DNA of 64,000 bases from Lithodes maja. Lineage: Eukaryota > Arthropoda > Malacostraca > Decapoda > Lithodidae. A program made the translations under genes and the position numbers. The notes under the pieces were generated by a model. It saw only the letters and a program-made list of their open reading frames with translations, was not told the DNA's origin and did not search any database. This document shows positions 32,105-43,810 of this stretch, piece by piece (positions within the stretch are counted from its first letter, which is position 1; each line of letters begins with the position of its first letter). The stretch is from contig JBAKBP010003102.1 of the NCBI GenBank assembly GCA_037953745.1, forward strand, positions 1 to 64,000, given 5' to 3'.

Positions 32105-33176
32105 CTGGAGCCAGAAACACAAACAAAAAGTAAGTTATAGCTGTTAAAAAAATATATAACTTTTCTAATTCAATAGTTATGGTAATTTACATCATGTTAA
32201 GCTCTAACAAACTTTACCCAAAGGTTGTCAATCTGGTGTTTAGGCCATTTTCTGGAGAGTTACTCGTATGTAATATATGTTTTAGTAGTTCTATAGTATA
32301 AAGTAAAAGCAATTGATACATTTTGTAATCATATTTCAACATTTTCATATTCGTTGTCACAATCAATATTTACTATCCAAGAGATCGTATATACAAGAAT
32401 AAGGAGGAAGAAAAAGTTAGAAAGAGGTGCATAACCTCCCTCCACCAAGCCTGAATTGATACTGAATGCAATATAATTTTCTCTCCAGGTGAGTAAGAGA
32501 AAGGGAAGGGGAGTAGAGAGGTAAGGAAGGGGAGCTAGACCGGTTCTGAGGGACAAATTTGCAAAACTACAATTACTGCATGTTATTGTTGGCGTTATTA
32601 AATGCTTGTATTAACAGCATAGTACCTCTGTGGGACTGATCTATCCCAATCCTCCCTTACGAATGACCTCGTAAAATGCGTCGGGGGCCTATTTCTCCCA
32701 AGTGGGAAGTTTTGGGTAACATTATGAACTAAATTGTTATATCTCGGATATGAATTAATATTATGGATCCACATGTGCATAGTTTTCAAGGAAAGGCACG
32801 TGAAGAATTGACAATCAGAAAATATGTATAAACAACGACATTCCAATGAACAAATCCGTTTATTGCACAGGAAAGGCGGGAGCGGTCAGTCAGCTAGAGC
32901 TTTGCACCTCTGCTCTCAGTGCTTTCACGCAGGTGACTCGCTGTTTCTCTCACTTTATGTGTGTGAGTGAGGGAGGTACAGGGATGAAGGGGGGAAATGA
33001 AGGAGATGGAAGGTTTCTCAGGGGGAAGGAAGTAGTGGAGGTCTTGTTGTAATCTTCAAGCAAAGACTCAAGTGTGGCGTTCTGCAATCCTCTGGTAAAT
33101 ATAAATAACTGCTGCATTTACACCAATATTATTCATTACCTACAACTCGACTGCCACATTATAATTATATACTTAC
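32105..33176. other. Intron A-B, no mobile element recognised
   Basis: 1.07 kb, AT-rich, with a GGAGGGGA-rich stretch near 32500-32530 and 32960-33040. It is the shortest intron found and the only one without an obvious transposon. Confidence 0.6.
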
Positions 33177-33345
33177 CAGAAGAAGACGAAATTGTACATG
33201 AGAGGAAGTGAGAAGACGACCTGCATCCACCTCCAGGGGCGTATCAGATATGCTAAACCAGGCATCAACATGTAGCCCAGTGCCCAAGGTAAACTGTACA
33301 AAGGTCCCACATAGTTCCGCTGGGAGGGTGAACACACTTCCATAG
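33177..33345 (-). CDS. SLC22-type transporter, exon A (TM5-6)
   Basis: Reads MEVCSPSQRNYVGPLYSLPW, then ALGYMLMPGLAYLIRPWRW and MQVVFSLPLMYNFVFFW. In SLC22 proteins this stretch (E...P..R...G...ALGYM.L...AY.IR.WR.LQ....LP) directly precedes PESPRWL. The acceptor is ggtggcag before 33345; the donor is TCTG|gtaagt after 33177. It ends two bases into the Trp codon finished by exon B. The Met is internal, not a start: about the first third of the protein must lie upstream (higher coordinates) and was not found in the window. Confidence 0.9.
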
Positions 33346-33420
33346 CTGCCACCAGATAAAATTATATATACTGTATTCATGTTTATAGAGGGGAGAGTAC
33401 ACTAGTGATAATTTGGTTAA

Positions 33421-33475
<55 letters not shown>
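33421..33475. repeat. (TA)n microsatellite
   Basis: TA run about 75 bp upstream of exon A in transcript sense. Confidence 0.93.
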
Positions 33476-33476
<1 letters not shown>

Positions 33477-33518
33477 ATTTCACGCTGAGATTATCAAGAC
33501 CAAACAAATTTTAGTTAA

Positions 33519-33986
33519 CATTCAAGCCGCGGCGCCCGACATGTCGGGCAAGAGAACAATGGACTATTGTCCGGTGCCCGACAATAGTCGGGCGGGATTT
33601 TGAGCACATTATCAGCTCAGAGTCCACGCGTTGGGAGGACGATAGGCGGGCTCTGACCGTCCGGCCCGACCACAGAGCCACGACTGACAGCCCCACTTCA
33701 ACATTGCACAACCACTGTCTTGCGAGACCAGGAAAAAAACAAGGAAATTGCCTTGTTTAGGGATTTCTCACATCCGGTTACGCAATTGCTACAGGGTAAC
33801 ACGTGGTCGTACAAGGATGAGTCAGGTGTCATTGGAAAACTATTATCGTCCTTTCAGGAATACATAATTGCATTACGCTCTGGCTCTTGTTTATGCATGA
33901 AAAAGTGCATGGAATGAAGCTCGTTTAGGGTAAATATGCCCGCCAGGCAGGTAGTAGAAGTTACAAACATCCCCGTCGGTAAAGGG
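33519..33986 (-). mobile_element. TTAA-flanked MITE, cluster copy 1
   Basis: TTAA at 33515-33518 and 33987-33990. In reverse orientation it matches the MITE at 34362-34839: one end TTACCGACGGGGATGTTTG-like, the other CCGCGGCTTGAATG. Both carry the core GCATAAACAAGAGCCAGAGC (here complemented) and CCCGACAATAGTCGGGC-type hairpins. Confidence 0.75.
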
Positions 33987-33990
33987 TTAA

Positions 33991-34357
33991 TATTAGCTAT
34001 CCAATGTACAGTTGGCCAACTTAGTCCTGCGACAAAATGTTGTGGTGTGTGGAGGTGTATGGCATTTCACCTGTAGTAAACCACGTAGTTTTATGAATGA
34101 ACGACTCAAACTGAAAGGCATATAAAAGAAGGGACATGATTGGTCGAGGTGAGGAACATCGTGAAGTTCAATTTTCTTTCTGATTTGCATTACTGCAGGG
34201 TAAGTATAACTTCCAGAAAGATGTTGAGCGTTAAATTATTATGAAATGAAGGTGTTTAAAATGATTATTATAAATACATAACCATACATAAGTATATTAA
34301 TAGACATGGCAGGAATGTGAGTGTGGTGGCAGCAGGAGGGTGAAAATTTCAATCAGT
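33991..34357. other. Spacer with an interspersed repeat (about 34005-34112)
   Basis: The segment GTACAGTTGGCCAACTTAG...AAACCACGTAGTTTTATGAATG recurs, complemented and slightly diverged, at about 42630-42745. No coding function seen. Confidence 0.55.
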
Positions 34358-34361
34358 TTAA

Positions 34362-34839
34362 CCCCTTACGGACGGGGATATTTGTGATTTCTACTACCTG
34401 TGTGGCAGGCATATTTACCCTAAACGAGCTTCATTCCATGCTCTTTTTCATGCATAAACAAGAGCCAGAGCATAATACAATTATGTATCTGTGAAAGGGC
34501 GATAATAGAGCTTTCGAATGACACCTGAATCATCCTTCTATGACTACGGGTTCTCTTGCAATGATGTTGCAACACGAGGGCAAAAACCCTAAAATACAGT
34601 AATTTCGTCAGAATATCTTTGTCCTCGAGAGGTCAGGGATGTGGATAGGTGTGGTGGGGCTTCCAGTTGCCCCACGCGACCCACGTCGAGCGGTCAGAGC
34701 CTGCCTGCGGTCCTCCCAACGCGTGGACTCTCTCTCAGAGCCGATAATGTGCTCAAAATCCCGCACGAATATTGTCGGGACCCGCTGAATAGGTCATGGT
34801 TCTCCCACTCGAGAATTGTCGGGACCCGCGGCTTGAATG
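34362..34839 (+). mobile_element. TTAA-flanked MITE, cluster copy 2
   Basis: TTAA at 34358-34361 and 34840-34843. Ends are CCCCTTACGGACGGGG and CCGCGGCTTGAATG. Same family as 33519-33986 but inverted, 370 bp away. The core resembles the MITE at 35042. Confidence 0.75.
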
Positions 34840-35041
34840 TTAATCGAGACGGCGCAGCGGGACTACATAACTAACAAGTAAATGGTTGTTTTCAAGATGC
34901 CTATATAATTTAGCTTGAAACGTCTACAGAAAGTAACATGCTTAATAATGTTATAAAGTCCGAATTGTTTACTAATAGTATTGAGGTCTGAACTTATGTC
35001 TTTATGATTATTTTGAAATTATTGTTTCTGATATGTCTTAA

Positions 35042-35522
35042 CCCTTGTCTATCGGGCTAGGCGGTATATTTGACCGTGCCGCACAGCGGTTTTTTTTTTA
35101 CCATAAATGGGGTTGTTTCCGTGCTCTTTATCATGCATAAACAAGACCCAGAGCGTAATACAAGTATGTATCCCTGAAAGGGCGTAAATTGAGCTTTCCA
35201 ATGACACCCGAACCATCCTTCTACGATCACTGGTTGTCTTGCAACGATCGTGCAACCAAAGGGCAAAATCGCTAAAATACGGTAATTTCTTTACATAATT
35301 ACGTATGTAGCGAGGGAGTGAGGGTGGATGTAAGTGGAGTAAATCTCAGTAGATCCACGGCGGCCGTGGTGAGCGGTCATTAGGTAACCCATGCTCCTCC
35401 AGTCACTCGTCTCTCTCTCAGAGCCAATATTGCGCCAAAATTGCACTCGGACTTAAGGCGGGCCCCGTCACATAGTCCAATTTTTTCGATTCGGACTTAA
35501 GTCGGGCCCCGATCTTTAAGGG
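35042..35522 (+). mobile_element. TTAA-flanked MITE, cluster copy 3
   Basis: TTAA at 35038-35041 and 35523-35526. Starts CCCTTGTCTATCGGGCTAGG and ends GGGCCCCGATCTTTAAGGG. The start and the core (CATGCATAAACAAGACCCAG, CAATGACACCCGAACCATCC) match the MITE in Gypsy B (10887-11366) in reverse orientation. Confidence 0.75.
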
Positions 35523-35579
35523 TTAATTACTGTCTTACGTTGTCCTTGTTTAAAGTTGGCAAGTAACCTACCTGTATAT

Positions 35580-35602
35580 AAAAAAAAAAAAAAAAAAAAA
35601 AA
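35580..35602. repeat. Poly-A tract
   Basis: About 23 consecutive A between two TTAA MITEs. It could be the tail of an unrecognised retroposed sequence. Confidence 0.7.
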
Positions 35603-35790
35603 TCCTTAGTAGAATGTGGATTTTTCCTCAGTGTATGCAATTGCATGCTGCCAGGAGTGTTTTATCCTAGCAATTACCAGATGATTGTTTTAAATATCTA
35701 ATGAATTTTCACACTAACTAATTCGATATATCGTACTTGTTACAGTCTATTGTAATTGTCCTTATATTCAATATCTTGACCAAACCTTAA

Positions 35791-36479
35791 CCCAGTGAGA
35801 CCCAGCGTCGCACGTGATGCGTCGGCAGTTTGTTATCACCAACTCCCAGCGACGCATCACGTGCGTCCGGTATATTAAAATAATTTACGTGGCTCGTAAG
35901 GTAGGAAATGGCGGGAGAATAGGAGGGGGAGGTACCGTAGTGTGTGAGGGAGCCGGGCCGGTAGGTGTGAGCGGGCCAAGACAGCCGCGCGGCCGGTGGT
36001 GGTGGGCTTAGTGGGGATACTTTACACCCTTAGTTCACCGCCAATTTGAACCTTCATTACTCCGGTCGTATGGGAGCTAGAGGCTTGAGATTTATGTGAG
36101 ACACTCCTTAGGATGTATGCCGTACAATGCCATACTCAGTTTTCACCCTAGTGCTCCCGGGCGGGTGGCCATGCGGGGGAGACAAACTTTCGACCCCCCA
36201 CCCTCCGCCCCCCAAATGACCGAGGTGATTTTTTTTTTATTTTTTGCTTCATTTCTCACCATTCTCTTCCATTTTGGCTCAACACATTTTTTTTTAGGCT
36301 CCCCCCCCAAAAAAAAAAATATCCGAGGTGATTTTTTGTTTTTGTTTTTTTTTCATTTCTCTGTTTTTGTTTTTTTTCATTTCTCATCCTTGTCTTCCAT
36401 TTTAGCAAAAAAAAAAAAAATAAGTGAAAATGGCTTGGGAATGGGGTGAACAAAATATAACTAGCCGGGGCTCAACGGG
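35791..36479. mobile_element. TTAA-flanked MITE, cluster copy 4 (different family)
   Basis: TTAA at 35787-35790 and 36480-36483. Ends are CCCAGTGAGACCC and GGGGCTCAACGGG, which are imperfect complements. An internal hairpin lies at 35811-35868 (CACGTGATGCGTCG and CGACGCATCACGTG). The right half is rich in A and T homopolymers. The open frames inside are low complexity. Confidence 0.6.
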
Positions 36480-36594
36480 TTAAATGAGCCCCTCTAGTCC
36501 TTCCACACACCCATGATTGTGGAGGTGGTGGTACGGGTGAGGATGGGGGCGAGTGAGGCGGTGGATAAACTAGCTGTTCGCACTTTGTTCAAGG

Positions 36595-38848
36595 GCCAAA
36601 ATCAAGAGACACTCGAGCCAAAATGCCTGGACACATGGAGCTTGAAGCAATTTAAGCCATAGGAAGAGGGAAAGACTGATTCTGGGAGAGAGTTCCAGAC
36701 ATCAGCTGTTGAGTAGAAGAAAGTTTGAGAGTAACATTTCACTCTTGGGTTAGAGAGTTGCACAGATTGAGTTGCAAGACGGGTACCACGTGCCCTACGT
36801 AAAGGAGGTGGTATACACTGGGAAAGCTCTGAGGAACACTGATTATTATAGTAGCGATAGAATAGCGAGAGAGATGCAACATTGCGGCGGAGAGAGAGAG
36901 ATTGCAGAGAGTTGGTGAGTGGACGGTAGTTAATGATACGAAAGGCCTTCCTTTCAACTTTGTCTAGGAGAGCGGTGTGAGAGGAACCTCCCCACACATG
37001 TGAACAATACTCAATACAAGGACGCACTATGCCCCTGTACAGAGCAAGAAGCTGTGCAGGGGAAAAGAACCCCCTAAGGCGGTTGAGCACACCCAGCTTC
37101 TGGGAGGCTGCCTTAGCAAGACTGGTAATATGGTCCTTCCAACTGAGAGCAGAAGCAAAGGAGACACCAAGAATATTGAGAGAAGATGAAGGATTTATTT
37201 TTGTATTGTTGAAGAATAAGGGATAGTCCGCTGGGCGTTCCTTACGGGTAGATAGATGGAGAAATTGGGTTTTGGGAGCATTAAAGGTAACAAGGTTTTC
37301 TCTGCCCCAATTGGAGATAGTATTTAGATCAGAATTTAAGAGTTCTATGGCTTCATTACGTTTGTCGTTGAGGGATTGCTGGCTGGGGCGTTCTGAAAAA
37401 CTAATGGAGTAGTGTAAGGTTGAGTCGTCTGCGTATGAATGGATGGGAATTGAGGTACAGTTGAGGTGATCATTTATAAACATTAGATTGATAATAGGAG
37501 ATAGGACAGAGCCCTGAGGAACACCAGAGTTTATAGGGTGAGGAAGTGAACAATGGCCGTCCACAACTGCGGCTATGGAACGGCCGGAAAGGAAATTAGA
37601 GACAAAGGCACAGATGGAGGGATAGAAACCGAAGGAGGGTAGTTTAGAAATTAAAGATTGTGCCAAACTCTATCGAAGGCTTTCGATATGTCTAGTGCAA
37701 TAGAAAAAGTCTCACCGAATTCACGAAAGGAGCATGACCTAGAGTTAGTAAGATATGAAAGAAGATCACCAGTAGAGCGACCCTTAAGGAAGCCATACTG
37801 GCGATCTGAGAGCAGATTATGAGAAGAGAAATGCTTAAGAAATTTGGAAGCAAGAATAGTTTCAAAAACTTTAGAAATACAAGAGATGAGAGCAATTGGA
37901 CGATAGTTGGAGGGTTGAGAGCGGTCTCCCTTCTTTGTGACAGGTTGAATGTGAGCAAATTTCCAGCATAAAGGGAAGACGTTAGAGGATAGACAGAGAC
38001 GAAAGAGTTTGCCTAGGCAGGGAGTCAGCACGGAAGCACATTTTTCAGAACAACAGGAGGAACACCATCCGGACCGTATGCCTTATTAGTATTAAGCACA
38101 GAGAGGGTAGAAAGTACATCTTTAGAAGAGATTAGGATATTAGGCATAAGTAAGAGAGAGGAGGGTGGAGAGGGAGGAATAGCACCGGAATCATCCAAGG
38201 TGGAGTTTCTAGCAAAAGTTTGAGCGAAGAGTTCAGCTTTGTCAGAGGAAGAAGTGATGGTTGTGCCATCAGAGTGGAAAAGGGGAGTGAAAGACGAGGA
38301 AGAGAAATTGTTGGAGAGGTTTTTGGCTAGATGCCAGAAAGCTTGGGAAGAGATAGAGTTGGATAGTTCAGTGCATTTATTATTGATGAAAGACTGTTTG
38401 GCAAATCGAAGAACAGATTTGGCTTGATTGGGGGCAGAAACATTGGAAGAATGAGAGTCTTGAGTTTTAAGGAGTCGGTACCGTTTGAATGCTTCCTCTT
38501 TATTGCGGACAGCAGTAGAACAGGCGTGAGTAAACCAAGATTTTTTAGCATTAGTCTGAGAGAAAGAGAATGGAATGTATGCTTCCATGCCCGATAGGAT
38601 TACCTCGGTAATGCGTTCAGCACTCTCCGAGGGTCCCCGGCCACGGAAGCAGAAATCATTCCATGGGAAATCAAAGAAGTACTGCCGGAGAGCCTCCCAG
38701 TCGGCAGCGCCGAAGTGCCACAAGCGCCGCCGGCTAGGAGGATCGGGTGGCCGTACTGGAGAGATAGGACAGGTGACAGAGATAAGTTAATGGTCGGAGG
38801 AGCGCAAAGGAGAGAAAAGATCAACAGTATAAGAAGAAGGGTTAGAAG
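36595..38848 (-). pseudogene. Jockey/CR1-like LINE (minus), RT region, split by a solo LTR
   Basis: Reads 5' to 3' on the minus strand. Before RT: DDSGAIPPSPPSSLLLMP and NTNKAYGPDGVPPVVLK (38723-38025). RT: PVTKKGDRSQPSNYRPIALI, GRSTGDLLSYL, LDISKAFDRVWHN (motif A), SGVPQGSVLSPIINLMFIND (motif B), SYADDSTLHYS (motif C, ADD). The thumb and C-terminus follow (LSTRKERPADYPLFF, RPCIEYCSHVWGG, WNSLPESVFPSSY). Two long frames (38031-37651 and 37666-36602) overlap out of frame, so a single frameshift separates the RT halves. Endonuclease sequence continues at 40561 after the inserted LTR. It is among the better-preserved LINE copies here. Confidence 0.87.
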
Positions 38849-40560
38849 TGTTACGATCCAGGTTCTCAAAGACACAGGGCTCTTCAACATTGGACTAGAT
38901 AATGGCAAAATGCAACAACGGTAACACTAGATCCAACCCCTGCCTTAAACACTGGAAAACAAAACACCATTACCGCCCCGAGTCGTGCCTGGACAACGAG
39001 GTATCCTATGACTCGGTAACTGGTGCACACACACACTAGGCTGATGCTCGATGAAACAGCCTATTCTCAAACAGTAAAAGATTACTCGATTAGGTTACAC
39101 AAAGAAAAGATAGTTAACGTGATTAATTAACGTTACGGTAGATACTCAAATAACTGGCACTCCTGTATTAAAGAAAGTGCAATGCTAGTCCTGCAACATC
39201 AACTGGAAACTTCTGAAATAAGTCTGATGCTGGGAAGATGTTCGTAAAGAATCTTGAACAATTATAATGCAGAATACGGGTCACAATAAATACTAGGACA
39301 TTATAGTAATAATAGGCAGGCGAATAATAAAGACTGCGCAAAGGTAGTAATGCTCGACAACTAAAGAAATGCTTTGTGACACAACGCAACAGCCTACTGG
39401 GGTTGTGCAACTCAACAACAACCTCGGCTCAAAAGTGCAGTGAATAATAATGTTGCATACATTATAATAATGGGGGCTTATCTCTAACCAGTGTCTGCTC
39501 AGTTAATAAAGTCTAGCTGGGGTATCAAGGCAGGGCAACAATGGGTGAGCATGCGGCTCGTAGCCTAACATTGTCCGAAGGTGGTATAATGAAGATTACG
39601 TTATATGACGGGGATGCTCTCTTGATCAATCTAGGTCTCTAGTACCTAGTTCTATCCTGGCGATCCCTCAGAAGTCAACACAAAGAGGCAGCACTATGTT
39701 GTGAGGGATAGGCTATGGCCCTCTCACACCACAGTGCTGTGCTCGCAAAGTAAACCCACCCGAAGACAACTTAGGCTCCCACAGTACCTGTCGATGTCGT
39801 GCAGGGCTTAGCTAACACTGCACACATCGGAGACAACGACACAGTAACCCTACCCCTAGTCTAGCTTTAGATAACCAAGCAGAATCACTCAACACCTTGC
39901 CAGGGAGACATATACCGGTCTACAACCTTCCCGAGAGAGGACACATACGGAAAAGTCCGTCTCTCTCTAACCTCAATAAAGCATATAACCTCCTTAACCT
40001 AATACATGGAAATATCTGAGAGCTTCGCGTACAATACGACTGGTCGACGGTGAGCGTCTATGCTGAAACCAGAAGGGATGTTGAGTTTAATAAAGATTAG
40101 AGAATGAGAAAGGAGAAGTCGAGAGAGAGAAATAGTATGCAAAGTGGCGAGTATGGGGGACAGAATTGCAAAGGATGTAGGCGATACGCGCGTCAGGCAA
40201 GCTCTGAGCTGGTAAAGAACACGAGGCCGCGATGGGAAGGGACTAGTTGACCACCCAGCCGCCAACGCCGTCAGCGCCCAAGCGAGCCGCTTAATAGCTC
40301 ACCCCGCTGCCAGGTGTACTCGCTCACCCTCTCTCGCTCGCCTCCCACACAAGCAACATTTATATTATAGCGAATATAAAATACAAGGCGCGGTCACAGA
40401 CCAAAACAAAGACCATTTCTAGACTGTCTGTGGCAACACGACACTAATTAAATAAAGGAGATCATTCTAGGACAACTGTAGCCCATCCCCCCATCCTGGC
40501 GAGCGCTAGCGAGCTGCAATGCCCCACGCAACCATTCTGCTAACGCCGGGAGGCGTCACA
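38849..40560 (-). mobile_element. Solo LTR 1 (Gypsy family), inserted in the LINE, TSD GAAG
   Basis: 1712 bp with TGTTACGATCC at the left and GGCGTCACA at the right on the plus strand (TGTGACG...CGTAACA on the minus strand). Flanking 4-bp duplications GAAG lie at 38845-38848 and 40561-40564. LINE sequence resumes right after it. There is no interior, so it is the product of LTR-LTR recombination. It is a sibling of the solo LTR at 53205, which lacks an internal piece of about 250 bp. Its left end also resembles the Gypsy A LTR. Confidence 0.88.
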
Positions 40561-40730
40561 GAAGTTAGAAACAAGTCAAGAATGTTGGGCCGATCTCCGA
40601 TGCGATACGGGGGGGGGGGGGGGTTGCTGAACTAACTGCTCTAGGTCATTTAGGATAGAAAAGACGTAGGCTTGTTCACCAGCTGGGTCAGTAGTGTGAC
40701 TGTAGGGTATGCTAAGTATTCTAATGAAGC
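40561..40730 (-). pseudogene. Jockey/CR1-like LINE, endonuclease remnant beyond the solo LTR
   Basis: TCTAGGTCATTTAGGATAGA and ACGTAGGCTTGTTCACCAG are the complement of the endonuclease segment at 47985-48030 of the plus LINE. A G14 run lies at about 40610. The 5' remainder of the element is missing. Confidence 0.7.
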
Positions 40731-42301
40731 TAATGACATCGAAGTTCCCCAGTGAGTGTGTGTGTGATTTATATATGATTTATTTATTTTTATTTTTGTT
40801 TTTGGTTTGGGCAAAGGGGGGTGGGTGCGTCATCTGAAGTTTGTCGTGCTACATTATAACAATCCTATCCTCATCCTCTCCGCAAAAGCCATGCACATCA
40901 CGTTACCCGAGAAATGTCCACCAGTGCCTGAACTGAAAACTAATGCTGCTGTTTGTATGACTGATAGAAGCCTCTGTTGTTCTATCAGCAAATGAGTACC
41001 GGTATGCACTAAAAAATGTATTGATAATAAAGACTTCCTTTTCTATTTAGCATAACCCTTTAAACATATTCTGCAATGAAATGGCTCCAGTTATTATAAA
41101 TTGGCAACCCTTTACTATACTATTTGGTCGTTTGCCCTCCCCACACTACCACCACTACAATCATGGTTGTGTGAAAGGACGAACTAGAAGTCGATAAAAT
41201 TGCCGTTGCAAAAGACTGAAATTTATGAAGTGTTTTAAGCATTCAAGAGAAAAGGTATTTCGAATTAGGAGGCGGGAAAATCAATTAAACATATACATAT
41301 AATTAAATATATATATATATATAATATATATAAGCCATCGTACACACTCAACTACTATGCAAACATGTTACAATAGCAACTAGAGTTGATATTACTCTGC
41401 AAAATGCACATGAACTAAAACACAAACAATTCTGACATTCAACCGTTATTTTTCTAATAAGTTGTGTCTGTTAATTTGGTTCTTGACTGTTAATACATTG
41501 ACGCACTGCATATATTATTGTAGTATGGCAAACATTAGGCGACTTTTTTCAGATTTAGAAACGCCTCTCATAGTTAGATGGCTAAACATAATAAGTCAAC
41601 CATTTTGAAACCGATGATCACTTTGTAATTCCAGCTACAACCAATGTATTGTATTCACCTTTACTCCTTCAAACAGACGACGACTTCTGTATTGTTCTTA
41701 AAGCTACTGCTACGTATCCTTGCTAAGATTATAAAAAAACTCTAAGGATCAAGGGGTTAATTCAATTTTGAGTTAATCATTTAACTGACTGGTCCTAGAT
41801 AAGTTGAACAAATCGTCTGAAGATTACTTAGATATACACAAATATTTACGTGATCTATTTGAACAGTTTATGAAGGATGTCTCACACTCTAAAGAGAAAG
41901 CCATTCATTACCAGGGCACTTTTGGAGTCTTGCTTTCCAAGAGAATCAGAACACGGTAATTTATAGCCACCAGATAACTCTTAAAGCGCAATTTCCATAC
42001 AAGAGCAAGTTCAAACATTTCACTACAAACTTCATGTTACACATCATGCTATGACAAATATTTAATTTTACTGTCCATAAAAGATATAAGCCAAACATTC
42101 AATATGCAGGCATCCTTAATACAACCATTCAGCTGTGAGTCATTAAAACCCGCCGTGCTGTCTCGATTAAACTGAAACGAAGCCCCACCGACCTACCACC
42201 GACACACTCACATGTTCTGCCTTGCCTAATCATTTAAGTAAGGATAGGTTATGTATTAGTAATTCCTGTAAGTGTCTTTCTTTCATATCCCTATATTACC
42301 T
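40731..42301. other. AT-rich spacer, nothing recognised
   Basis: 1.6 kb with short TA repeats (41310-41330). A possible TTAA pair (about 41490 and 41755) has no matching termini. I looked here for upstream SLC22 exons on the minus strand and saw none. Confidence 0.5.
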
Positions 42302-42525
42302 AACATCTATCTATCTATCTATTGCCTGACGCCGTGATCCCCGAAGGGGTGGACACGAACGAACCGCCCCCATGCACCTCTGTCCCCGGTCAGTCGATGC
42401 CCCTTCCCCCAACCAGCACCGCCTTCTTTCATATACTTGCTCACTCCATCCTTCCACCTCTCTTTCGGTCTGTTTCTCCCTCTCTGTCCATCCACCTCGC
42501 TCTCGTACACTCTCTTAGTCATTCT
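42302..42525 (-). pseudogene. RTE-like LINE 3' end (fourth copy)
   Basis: A (TCTA)n tract, then GCCTGACGCCGTGATCCCC as in LINE 1, encoding on the minus strand RMTKRVYESEVDGQRGRNRP...WKDGVSKYM. About 70 codons only; severely 5'-truncated. Confidence 0.8.
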
Positions 42526-43810
42526 GGAATTTCTACTAATCCTCAAGTAATGCAAATAAAGGAGAAAATTGAGTTTCCCGATATTTCTCGTCACAATCAA
42601 TCACGTCCCGTCTTTCACACGCAATAGGGTTTGAGGAATTCATTCATAAAACCACGTTGTTTACTACAGATGAAATGCCACACACTTCCATACACCACAT
42701 TTTGTTGCAGGACTAAGTTGGCCAACTGTACTTAATTGACAAAGAAATATCAAAGTATGTCTCGACCAGGCTCACTGATTCACCAACCCTCGAAGATTCA
42801 CCCACCAAACACCAAATATTCTACTGTAACCAAATGACCCAATCATACCTCACTGATGAACGTGTGCTGAGGGGTAGGCCTATAGTACAACGTAACGTAA
42901 TATGTAACAATTCTCAAGATCAACTTAACTTAGTCATATATTACATGAACAAAAAAAGGTCAATATACAGGATGCTCGACAATATTGGTAAAAAATGAAT
43001 CTCAATAGCATGTGATTAAGCATTTTTTTTTCCCAAATTATTGATGTAGGTGTCAGTCCCAGGAAACTATCATAATACATATTATATGGATATTTACCTT
43101 TTAATGATTTGTTTACAATGGGAGAGCTCTTTTCCGTGCCTGTCAGTCAACAACCGAGACATCTGGTGGCGAATGCAATGAACCACTGGTGGCGAAAGCA
43201 ATGCACTCTACCTAATTCTTGCCAAAAGTAATCGAGTTCACTGACACGTGATGTCTATCGACCAATCAGGTGATGCCATAATTTGGAACACAGGTGGTCC
43301 GGGATATAACCCATTAGTTTGACTATGGCCAGCTTGTGTAGAGGGTGTGGGTAGCCGATCAAAGCTTTTTCCACCGTCTTTAAAAACAATGAGGCTGCTT
43401 TAGACATGTTCACCTCCCATGGTTGCCTTCCAATAAGTGTAAACTGTCCAAAGTGCAATAACCAGTGTTCCAGCCGACGAGGACAGCTGGTTTTGAAATG
43501 CACATACAGTTTTTTGCCATGGAAGAAATGAAAAAAAAATCCACCACCTGTTGACCAGGATGAGTGGTGAGCCTCCAGCCAGGCAGCCACTCAAGCCGAG
43601 GACCCTCAACCTAGTACCTCCTCTGTTCATTAAGGTTAGTTGGTTGATTGGGACAATATAAAGGAGCCGGACCACAGCTAGCTCGGGAATCTTAATGGGT
43701 GATCGCAAAGTAACACAAAGTAAAAGATTTTTTCGCATAGGTTTAAACTTCCGGAAATTAATGGGTAATAAATACGATAATGGATTATAACTTACGTCCG
43801 CCGCCGCACG
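42526..43810. other. Spacer with one interspersed repeat
   Basis: 42630-42745 is the second copy of the repeat at 34005-34112. The open frame at 43590-43255 (minus) has no recognised family. The stretch 43141-43200 has a short repeated motif (CTGGTGGCGAA). Confidence 0.5.

Noticed and set aside
35814..36449. Coding frames between 35.8 and 36.5 kb
   Set aside because: They lie within a TTAA MITE with internal hairpin and A/T homopolymers. No protein-like composition.
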